DNA of 51,543 nt. It comes from Hofstenia miamia (taxonomy: Eukaryota > Xenacoelomorpha > Acoela). The DNA lies in contig SCFE01000032.1 of assembly GCA_004352715.1 (NCBI GenBank), forward strand, positions 656,072 through 707,614. Reading direction: 5' to 3'. Below, piece after piece: positions 11,681 to 23,600 of the stretch (position 1 is its first letter; the number at the start of each line of letters is the position of its first letter). The translations under genes were made by a program, and so were the position numbers. The notes under the pieces are model-generated. The model had not been told where the DNA came from. It searched no databases and worked only from the letters and a program-made list of their open reading frames with translations.

Positions 11681-14600
11681 CTAAAATTATTCCAAATAAT
11701 TAAAAAACAAACTTTATAACATTTAATAATAAATTGATAGTTATCTTAATGTGAAATTTAGACTTTCTGATAAAAAGCTAAAATAAGAGTTTAAAACAAG
11801 AGTATATTAGCATTTGAGTTACTGCTACTAGATCTATTTTTCAATTGAAAATCACTAATCTTTTGAATTGGTGTACACCAATATACCGAATTGCAGTGAA
11901 CAGCAGGTTTTCACTATTAAATGAAAATATTCTGGCTAAAAAATTCTTAAAATATTTCATAAATAATATAAATGGGATTCCTTTGACATTTTCAAAAATT
12001 AGTACTTGGTATATAACTACCTCGCAGTTTGGTTTTGTAAAAGGAAAATATGCTATTTTTCAAATGCTTAGCTTTCTGGATATTATTTATACAAATATTG
12101 ACGAAGGAGTTGTGCTTTAATAGTACCAAAGCATTTGATAAAGTTTATCATACAAGATTATTAGAAAAGTAAGAGAAATTGGAGGAAACTTCAAGTTTAT
12201 TGCTATTAAAGCAAACGGAATCTGCTCGGACTATGTTAATCAAGTTTCAGTATTAGGTTCTCTTCAAGTTTATAATTTATATAAACATTGATTTTCTGTG
12301 TGCAGATGGTTTGAAAGTGATCACAAATTCGTTTGAAAATCTTTAAAATGATTTACTGAGATGGTCTATACCAAAAAATGTTTATAAATTCCACATTTTC
12401 TAAGCTCCCAATAACAAATTGCTGTCTGTTAACACATGACAGAGCCATAAATAGTTTGGATGCTGTAATAAGTGTAGGTCGTAATCTTCATGTAACTTAA
12501 AATGGGCTGCTCACATTAATAAAAGAATAAAGTGTTACAACACGATACGCATCAACACAGATCTGAAGTTAAGTTGACGTTATTTAATTGTTATTCTCAA
12601 TAAACTCTTAGTTTCTTCTGTTTGAATCACTGTAATTTCAGAGACATTAAAAATTTAGAAAATTTTCAAAACCGATTCATTTGCTGGGTAACGTCTGGCG
12701 AAAATTACCTTGATTATTTGCCGAGGATGAATCTATTACCTACAATTAAACGATCTACTACTGTTGTAGTAAATGAGACTTTTTTTACATAGTCGAGAAC
12801 CAGCCACATGATACAATTAAGGTTCACTTCATATCAAGGCGGAACGAACAACAGGCCATGACATCGATATTTTCACAATAAATAGCGAAGGCCGATGCAA
12901 ACGTCTAATTAATTATTCCTTTGCTAACCGTTAAAAGGCGTCGTAAAAACCAGCCAATTAAAATACACTAACGCCGCACAAAATTTTAATATTTCTGCTT
13001 TTTGCATATTTTATACATTGAAATATTACACATAATACATATTCGTTTTCGCATGCCTCGTAAGTGTTCTGTTGGTTATTGTACCTCAGGATATAAAACT
13101 AATAAAGAACATGTCTCTATTTATCGTTTTCCTAAAGAAGAAGATATGTGTAAAAAATGGGTTGCAGCTCTTCCCAATCGTATTCCAACTGTTACGCTTA
13201 ATATGGGTATTTGCAGTTTACATTGGCCTCCTGACACTGAAAAAAAGGTTTTACCTGGTGGTTGTGCAGTGCCTGTCTGTCCACCCAGTATATTTCAAAA
13301 TGCTCCTCTCTCATGTGTTCCTTCTAGTCCATTGCCTATTCGCCAAACTGTTGAGAAAATCTCAAGTGAAAAGCGAAGAATTGCTTCTGAAAATTGGTTG
13401 TTTAAACGATTTAAGGTGAACCACCCCATCAAATAAAATTTTCCGCAATTGTTACACTATCATTTAAAAAATATTAAGGAATTTTAAATATGTATTAAAT
13501 AAAGTTATTTTGAAATATTGCTATACATAAATAATGAAAACAATTTATCGGGGTGATTCACATTAAGGAAGATGATATAATTTCTTGCACATCACTGGAG
13601 TTCAGCAAAAAACTGAAAATTAAATCTAAAGAGTCCAATCATAGCTTTATTTTTCAAGATATGACAGTTGCACCTTGTGATATTAATACCATTATGATGG
13701 TTTCTACTTTACGTTGTGGCAGTATTCATAAGTGGAGCATATATTTTGTTTTACAGCCTGATAATAAGTCACTTAAGATCGATACCTGTTTACAATTAAA
13801 TGAAGTAAAAATTGAACTTTATAACTATGGGAAAGCTGTTTCTCTACCATTTCTATCAGCAAAGCAATCTATTCGTCATTGGTCAGAAATTGACGAAGTT
13901 TTTAAGCGAATTCGCTTAAATGATGATAACACTGAAGAAGACAAAAGACATGAATTCATATTGCGTCAGCTAAAATATACCAATAAACCCAAAAATGGTA
14001 GAATATATAATTCTCATGATATTATTGTTGCATTTTCATGGTATGCTACAAGTCGAGCGCTATATCGACACTATATTGATGGCAATTGCATCAATCAAAA
14101 GTATATTAATACATTTGGGGATTTTTTTGCAGATGAAAGCAAACCATGGCTTGTGAAGGCGCCTCATGATCAAAATCAGCGATTCTTTTTACTTTATGGC
14201 AACATTCACATTGTGAAATGCGTTCGCAATAACTGGTATTTTGAAAAACTGCAGTCCTTACAATTTTACGATTTTGAAAACGTTTCTGACATTTTAATTG
14301 CCAAATGGAGTGACTTACGAACATTATTTGAAGTTGAAAAGAACTTTGTTCTGCATTTGTCTCCTCTAAATGAGAAAGCAATTTCACCTTCCAACATTCA
14401 GTTGCAAAAAGTGAACCTCGCTTTGAAGGTTTTTTGCGAACAAACAGCGACTGCCTTGATGTGTTTTTCCAAAGCAAATGAGTCTACAAGGGCCACTGCT
14501 AAGTTTGTCCGAATTCTGTCATCATTTTTTCGAATTATCAATGTTAAGTCAAAATTTGAAGGGAAGCGAACTCGGGATAATTTCAGAGAACCGATTTCAA

Positions 14601-17600
14601 GTTTAAGTTCTGACAGTCTTGCTTTTCTGAAAAAAATGGCAAAATTAGCAAATTATATGCGTCCAGCGTCCAGTTGCGCCAGAGTCCGGTCTCTTACAGT
14701 GGATACATCCAAAGCGTTGATGCACAACTGTTTAGCAATGGTCGATCTGTGCGAGCACTTACTGACTACTACTGCAGTATATAAACATGACTATATTTTG
14801 CTCGGACAGTTTCAAGACGATACCATTGAAGAGTTATTTGCCAATTTTCGCCGTTGTGGAGGATCAAATTATTACATCACTCTATCTCAGGTTATGGAAA
14901 CTCACAACATTGATAAAGCTAAGCTGGCAGTCAGTTTTACTAATTTGAGTTCTTTACTACAGTCGAATTCTACACATAACTGTTCACAATGCAGTCTTAT
15001 TTTTAGTGAAGACATATGGAAACTGTTGGATGAATTACCCACAACTGCTCAAGTTAAAAGAAATGACTTTAAATTAGCTGCTTATTATGTTGCTGGCTAC
15101 ATTTCAAAACGTTTTCCAACGTATCAAGAAGGGACTGAGCAAATTAGCACTGATAGTTCATTATTCCAAGACTTACTTGATCGTGGTGGGTTATCTCGGC
15201 CTAATGAAACAATTTATTGCGTGACGCTATATTGCACAGTGCTCTTTGACACAATTGAGTTTTCCTATCGATCTAAATTTTGCAGAGAAAGTCTGTGCAA
15301 ACTATTTGATAAAGTTCGTATCTTTTACTTTCAAGATGACCACATTTCCACAGAAGTGTTTCGAATTTTAAGTAACATTTGTTTAAATAATTGGTGTAGA
15401 TATGTTTGCAGTAATGTAATTACAAAATGTGATAGCCAGAAAATAGCAAAATTGTCATAATTATGTTGTTTATTATTTAATATGTAATAATATATAAAGT
15501 TAATAATCAACTTCAATGTCTGTATGATATTTATACGTGTTTGTAATTTAAAAAATTCATTCTATTAGGCTTATTCTTAATTTGCTATATAATCTGTGTG
15601 GTTTCTGGATTGGCTGTAGCTGAGTAAAAAATTATTTTATCCAAATGCATCGGCCTCCGCTATTTTTTTCATTTTGTCAATGTCAAGGCCTGTAGTTAGC
15701 ATCGCCTTGCTTCATATAGAAGAGACAGGTAACAATGTCGGTGTCAAGAAATCTACACAGAGGAAGAGTTATGATATATGTCAACAACTCTTACTACAAT
15801 TCTAATTGACTCAAGTGATTATTTTGTTATTTGCTCAAAGGGACAACATATAAAATATTAGAAGCAAAAATTTTGTTAGAAAGTGTATATATTGCATCCA
15901 TTATTATCTATGTATCCCATGTTGAATTTGCCTTTTACAGTTTTGTTCATTTTTAAATTCATACCGGCACTTGATAATATTAATAAAATTCTGCTCAACA
16001 AAGAATCCGTTATTCTTTAAATTTTGTGTTACAATACGCCAGTTTGCTAGCTTTTGGTAATCCCATGAGAAAGAAAGCAAGTAGTAGACCTTCAATTACA
16101 ATTAGCATTTACTTGGCACATAAAAATTGCATGAATACTCTTTTCGAGTATCTCGAATTATCAAGAAGTAATTCCTAGCAGTCATTTTAGAAAAGGGGAG
16201 GTTTTCTAAATTCAATCAGCATATTATTAAAAATTTCTGCTGCGCTTGCAATGAGAGATTTAGAAGCATGTGTGGTGTTTCGTATGGGCAAATTTTAACA
16301 TATATATTTTGTCGAGCGTTTTATTTTAACTTATTTACAAAATAACTAAATGTTTTATTCTTGCCAAATATGTATATCTTGATGGTTTCAATATCCGATA
16401 CTTTTTATATTGACTAGTGTCAGAATATCTTGGAATTGCTGTCAATTTTATTCAATTTTAATGAATGAGTTCCAATTGCAAACGGCGAACCATAGTTTAA
16501 TACTCCACACATGAGAACAGACATAATTGATGATGAAATACTTGGGTATGTATTTTTTATCATATTGATAGTGGAGTTGAAGGCTGCTAGCCGTTGAATT
16601 TTTTTATCAAGAAAATCAACAGAGTCCAAGTTTTCATTAAATGATACCTAAAGATACATAGCCTTGTTGATATTAACAAGTTACAAACTACTTATGATCA
16701 GTTTAAATTTGTAGGAATAATTAATTTTTAAAAAGTATGAAGCATGATAAACTATTTTCTTAAAATTAAGTTGAGGCTGGCTAATATCAAGTAATTGAAA
16801 TAATATCGGTACTTCTTGTACACTGGGTCTTATTACAACTACTACAATTACTACAGCGTGCAACTTGTTATTAGTAAACGGAGTGTTACTCAATTTCATA
16901 TCGTGGCAAAACACTCTCATACTCTTTTTAATTGTCTTCATTCTAGTAAGTAGCACATACGAATTGAGATCAAACATAAGATTTCAGAGTACATATAAGT
17001 ACTCGTAGAAAGATGACTAATGTATTCACTGCACTAAAAAATAAAAAAACTTAAACTATCAAAAAAGATTGAACCTGTTGTATGTCCATTGCAAAGTGGA
17101 GTATCCAAGCATACATCTGCTAATTGACCACGTCTTACATGTTCCTCTTTTGGGGCAACCTGAGAGAATATGATTCGATCAGATGAAAGACCAGCTGCTG
17201 CTGCATATTCAAGCAAATTGCGCTCGCCTGCTACAGGAAATCGAAGCAACCATAGAACACTATTAGGAACCCGGGAAACAATAGACACCCATGATCGCAA
17301 AGTACGAGGATCAATCTGAAATAGAGCAAATGGAATACATGGATGTTAACTAGACCGGATGTTATAAAGAAAATAATGTATATACTTTTTAAGAATTCGG
17401 ATTTTTCGAAAATAGTAAAGTGACCATTAGGCACAAACGCTAAGAAATTTAGTCACATTAGACATTAACACAAATATATTTAAGGCCATGTATGTTTAAT
17501 GAAAAATCAAAGTCTCAATTGTATTTGTTGCTTGTTTATAGAAGAATTTGAATTTCTACATTAATAAAAGTCGACTGTGTAAAATAAAATTTTTCATTTG

Positions 17601-20600
17601 GCAACAATTACCAAACTACTCGAAAATATTGAATAACAGGTGGCAACGTCATTGGGCGGAGAAACATGAACGTCTGTTTTAAAGAAAGCAATGTAAACTA
17701 CACCAGATGCCTAGCACGTGAAACAAAAATAGAAATTGTATAGCATATGATAAATATATGAAAAATCTTGGTGCTTTGTGCTGCATAGGTTTACAGTAAA
17801 TTACGAAAAATTCAAACTGAAAGAATTTCCTGGGTATATATATATATAACGTATACTAAACTACTAATGGGATTATATATAATCATATTTAAGGTGCTTA
17901 TATCCCCATTAAACATTTTTTTATATTTTAAAGATATTTCTGTAAAAATATGTTTTTTAAAGGGTTGGATGAGATAAAATCACTAATGGAAAAAATTTTC
18001 AAAGTCACTAATAAGCCTAATTATCCAATATGGTGGACACAAATCATCCAATAATTGCTTAGTGTTGCAAACTTCAAATCTCAATAACCAATGATTTCAA
18101 TTCAATAAACTATATATTTTTCAAAATCCTACAGCCTCATCTACTGCCTGACACGATATGCACTTTTCCCAAAAAATATGAATTTGGATATTATAATTTG
18201 AAAATTTATTTAGCAATTAATATTACTAAAAAATTATGTATAAAAAAGAAGTCAACTTGCTTAGACTAACCTTATATAATTGACAAAAATTGCAAAAAAC
18301 AAATGCATCGATAGGTAAATTATATTGAAGCCTGCTGGTAACAATATGTGACTGCGGAACGCTTTCCCCTGTAGCAGTTTTTTGTTCGATTTGCTGATTG
18401 GCCAATCCATTTTGCAGAACTACACCATTGTGGTCAGAGTAAGCAAGACCACCACGCAGCATATCAACAACAGGATGGGCAGGACAAACCACCCTACACA
18501 TAAGTATTAACGTTAAATATGTACATTATCGCATACCTATGTATTCCCAAGTCGCAGGATTCTTTCGATTGATTGACATTGGCCAATAACTCATTCGGGC
18601 GAATGGTATTAATAATGGTATGATTGTGCTTAGCGCGGCCATCGATGTGTACAACAATCCTCTCTCTTAAATGTGGAAACATATTCGAATGATCACCGAT
18701 AAAAAAAGTGTTAGGCATATATGCGAACTTCTCTGAGTAATTATTGGCATGATTTAAAGGAGACGTCACACTAAAAATATAATCAATGTGGGATTGGAAT
18801 AAATAATTATGTCAGAGGTTTCTAAAGTATTTAATTGTTAATATTTATTATTGGGATTCAACTACTTAATATCATTGAATACTCAATTTCGATTACACAA
18901 TATCATTGCCAAACAAGTAATCACTAACATACCGATCAGTAACAATGTAATCCATAAAATGAGCACCACTTGTGCCAGGGTAACCTAACCACATAACTTG
19001 TATTGGACAAGGCCTGAGTGCGAAGATTTCATTGCGAGCTCCTTTCGTATAGCCATTCATGTTAATTAAAATATGAATACCATCTTCGTTGATGCGATCT
19101 GCTGCTTTACCATTACATGGAATTTGACTGAGATCAACAAAGTGGTCAACTTCCCGCATAATTTTTGAGCGAAACGTTGTTCCATCATCAGCACTTAAAG
19201 CATAACAATACACCTAAAAATACAAATATAACTAGAAAATTTAAACTTGAAACTATGTAGTGATATTTTCGAGTCTCATTTTGAAATAAGTAAGAAATTT
19301 AACAGAAAAATTATTCTTTTGTTGCAATATTTCACTGATCTGGCATATTCGCGAGATTCAACTCTCAAACTATTAACTTTTCGGATTGTTCTTTTCCTTT
19401 CCGGTAAATGTCTATTTGGAGCTTATATATAAGAAAGAGGAAAATTTCAATTCACCATACAAATACGCTTTAACGGAAAAGAATAATATCGATATTCCAT
19501 TTTTATTCTATTCAATTTTTTGTTTTAATATACATTTCTCTATTGTAAACATGAAATGGAAATTTTATAGTTAAGGTGCAACAAAGCTTTTATAAAATTT
19601 TAGAAATTAAAATCGTAAAAATAGACCTCCACGTTTTCAGAATTATGATTCCCAGGAACACTTTGCATAAGATGACTTGAAGGATGATTTCCGAAATCAG
19701 AACTAACATATCCAATTTTCAATCGCTTGCCATCAAGTAGTGACGTAGGATGTTTATAAGGAGGCCGTCTTAAACACGTAATTTTTTCGACACATAGACT
19801 TGCATGACGTGAAGCAATTGCCAGACGTTGATCATTACCTAATTATTTAATGGTTTATTTACAAAATAAATGAATGCATACCTAGAGGATAAAGCATGCT
19901 ATGGTGAGGATGCACCGACGGAAGACGATTTTTTTCTAGTTGATCCCTAACAATTCTTACGATTTTAACCATGCGAGCGTCATAATCAGTCCAATCGCAA
20001 ACAATCTGTTGGCAATGAGATAGATTGCAATAAGCATCTGGAAATTCTGGTTTTAAACGAAGTGCAGTCCTAAAATGCAACGCCCTCATTCATGATACAT
20101 TTTCATCTAAACTTAAAGATAAGTTTGTTATTATTCTGCTATGGTAAAATAATGTAATGCTTTGCTTCATTACGATTCTTAAAATTATTCTTAAGAAAAG
20201 CTCTGCAAAATTGTTACATAAATTTTTCAAACCAATATTTCAAGATTAATGCAATTTGCAAGTAAGAATGTGTATTAAGCTATTTAGCCTTTAAAAAAAT
20301 ACCAGTAGTTATAGAAACTTAGTATGACATGAACGACCATAAACTTGAAAAAAAATTACCTATAAGAGAGTATAGCTTCGGTTACATTTCCCGAATCTTT
20401 GTGAACACTAGCTAAGTTACTATGAGCATCCGCAAAACCTGGATTTATTTGAATTGCTTTCGTATAACATTGTAAAGCATTGTTTATCTCTCCCATTTCT
20501 TTATAAGCGTTTCCCATATTTGAATAAGCATCTGCAAACGCTGGTTGAATTGAAATAGCTTCTCTATAATGCGCCAATGCTTCTTGAAGTTTCCCTTGCT

Positions 20601-23600
20601 GTTGAAGAACACTGGCTAAATTCGAATGGGCAGCAGCAAATTCAGGGTAAACCTCTAAAGCTTTAACATAAAGTCGAATGGCTTCATCAGTATAGCCTTG
20701 CTCTCTTTTAATATTCGCTAAGTTGTTCAAAGAGTCTGCATGTGTAGGACAGAGCTTCAGAGCGGTATTATAACTTAGTTCAGCTTGTTCGATAAGTCCC
20801 TTTTCTTTTAATGCATTGGCCAAATTACAATAAGCATCTAAATTAATCAAATTAGTAAAAGCGATTAGGTTTAGAAAAACGGTGTAAACAACCACGGAAA
20901 AAATTGCAAAGATTACAACAACGCACCTGGGAAATTCTGCTGAAGTTCAATAGCTTTTCTATAGGTATCAATTGCCAAATCAATCAGTCCTTGTTCATAA
21001 TAAACACACGCTAAATTACCATGTACTATAGGATGATTCGGACTAAGGTTTAGAGCTCGTAGATAGGCTGCAACAGCACGTTCGAATATGCGAGCTTCTT
21101 TCAAAACATTCCCCAAATTAATGTATGCATCCAAAAAATTCGGATCCAAATGAACAGCCTTTTCAAAGTGATGAATCGCGAGCCATAATTCGCCCTGTGC
21201 ATTAAAAACGCAGCCAAGATTGCTCCAAGCTACAGCAAAATCAGGTTTCGTTTCTATGGCTTTCAAGTAACAATGTTTCGCTTCATCTAATCGCCCTAAT
21301 GCTTTCAGAAGATTTCCTAAGTCGCTGCGAACACAATACAAATCTGGATTACACTGAAGTGCGGAAACATAAGCATGAACTGCACCCTCCATATCTCCCG
21401 CAGAAACCTAAAATCTTTATTAAAGCAACCGATTTTCAAAAAAATTAATTATTACCTTAATATTCCTTAAGAAAATTAGTATATAAAGTCTTAAATATAA
21501 AATGATGTAAATATATTTAAAAATAACAGATAATTTTCATTTAAGTGAGCTTCTTAATGAATGGCTACATTACAAAAAAATACAATATATTTTTGATCAA
21601 AGCTGTAAATTATTGTAGTCTAAAACTTCATAAAAATAATGTATATAATATTGCTGTCGCTTATTAGACGTACATTATTTCAAAATTTGACAATTTATGC
21701 GTCTATACTTCAATTTTGGCATTCATGGTATGCAGTTTGTAATATTGCATTTTTTGAAAATGACATTCTTGTATAATTTACACTGATGAAGAATGAATAA
21801 ATTTTCTCACAGCAACGCCTTACAAAAGAATTTGTAAGCGTCTAGTTCAATCTCAAAAAAATCGCGGATATTAGTATCGTTTAGAGGAGGAGTTCATTGC
21901 GGTAGCATTTTTTGATCACAAATCTGCATTTACACGTGCTCCACTTTAGTAAATTATATTTCTTTTGGTGAAATCTGAATGGTAACATTCAAAGTAAAAA
22001 GCCAATGTCAATTGAAAAAGAAGAACAAAATCTATCACTAACAAGGCTTGATGCGGAGAAGTAAATTCTGTTCCGGATGGGCAAATATATAAAAATAATA
22101 CGGCTACTAAAGCGGAGTACGTTTATACGCCACTAATGCGGTTACCCGCATCAGTGGCATTTAGCTAATCATTCTCCTCGCGTAAGCGGCAATATTGCAG
22201 AATGATATAAACAATAGTAATAAACCTGTGCAGCAGCCAAATTGATATAGCCATCAATAAAATCCGGTTTCAAACGAATGGCATGGCGATACTGCTCTAA
22301 AGCTTCACGAATTTGACCCTTTTCTTTGAAAACATTTCCAAGATTTGAATAAGCTTCAGCTAACATTGGATTTAAGCGAATGGCTTCAAAACTGTATTGG
22401 GAAGATTTATCATATCTAAATTTTGCAATAATTAATAAGAATGCAAACCTGAATTTTATAAGCTATATGTAATTAAAAACATGTATACAAAGTCTACTTT
22501 CAATACAATGAGTAAAGCAACTTATTTAGAAAGATTTCAAATTCAAAAAACTGCCTTTTAACAGGTGGGATGAAACAAATGTGTTTTCAATTTTCATATG
22601 TAGCGTGTAAACGGTCGGACAATGATAAATTCTAGCACACAAGTAGAACAATTCTAAAACATGAATCTTCGAGGTTCAAAGGATTCGATACGAAGAAAAA
22701 AGGTAATTCAAAATTGCACCTGTACAAAATACCGCCGTGTTTGCCAAGTACAACTAAAATGTCACTGTATGACCAATTTTAAATTTCCATTAAAAATAAC
22801 ACTTTATCGAATAGTGTTAATTAATGAACAATTTTACGTGCTCACAAGCAATTGTTTGATAAGTCAAAATCTATTTAAATAATACATGAATTCTAAATTT
22901 CCTCAGAGGGTATGAAGAGCTTTGCTCTAAGGTGTTTCAAAGCAATTTGGAAACACACATGCTCATTCCACAATCTACAAACGAAAATAGAAATATAAGA
23001 GAAAGTTAACTAATTTCTATCAATACATACAAGATAGCATTAATAGTTTGGAAAGCAATACATCAAATGGCTTCCTATTATATCAATGACTTCTTTGCTA
23101 TTCCCGAAACTGGTAGAGGTGTCTATGACGAATGCTCCCAATTTACATTTCCGTTTTCTAACCCTTTCCACAATGGAATCTGGAAATTAAACTCAAACAT
23201 TTAATTGCTCCTGCATTGTTTAGTGTTCAGCGATATTTTACTGCTATGAAAAACAAATGATTTAGTACGACATCCATAAGGAAAGCCATAAAAAATAGTT
23301 GTTTCAATCAATATATCCGGAGCCCATTTGTAGCAAACTGCAGATATATTGGAGAAATCGACTTTAAAAATCTAGTAGAATTCTATTACAATTAAATAAT
23401 ACCTGGCATGAAACTACTATTTTGGAAATCACAAAGATATACTTGTAAAAAGCTTCATTTTAATGTGAAGAAGTATACCGTCACGAAAGTCAGTCTGAGA
23501 AAAACGCTCAAATTGTTCGAATGAGGAATTCCCATACCTATACTATTTCAAGGATATTATAAAGCAACAACTAAAATGAAACTGTTCTAGGATGGATAAG

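Larger units (their letters stand above)
12835..15709 (+). mobile_element. P-like (THAP9-type) DNA transposon, 2875 bp, in OGT intron 10
   Basis: The element is bounded by a perfect 8-bp duplication and by inverted ends of about 64 bp, 12835-12899 and 15646-15709. Both start CAAGGCG and share ACAGGCC, TGACAT, AAATAGCG and AGGCCGATGCA; I judge them about three-quarters identical. A shorter shared block, CAGCCAAT, lies inside each end (12951-12958 and, inverted, 15609-15616), reminiscent of the internal repeats of Drosophila P. Length is close to the 2.9 kb of that element. Its genes run opposite to OGT. It encodes a THAP domain and a P-type transposase, interrupted by a small insertion (13415-13562) and missing expected catalytic sequence. 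It lies in a large intron, so it probably does not harm OGT. Confidence 0.9.

Noticed and set aside
13072-13419. Second long plus-strand frame overlapping the THAP exon
   Set aside because: It is in another frame and has no domain; the THAP frame has the full zinc-binding pattern.
14106-14477. Minus-strand 123-residue frame within the transposase
   Set aside because: Shadow of the well-supported plus-strand transposase frame.
16681-17434. Minus-strand frames at 16681-16977 and 17231-17434 near OGT exon 10
   Set aside because: They run through intron sequence or in the wrong frame over the exon; the spliced OGT model explains the coding signal.
19247-19574. Plus-strand frames in OGT intron 6
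   Set aside because: No motif; AT-rich chance frames in an intron.
22661-22882. 73-codon plus-strand frame inside OGT intron 1 with several Cys residues
   Set aside because: No recognisable domain and no splice or promoter context; antisense in an intron.
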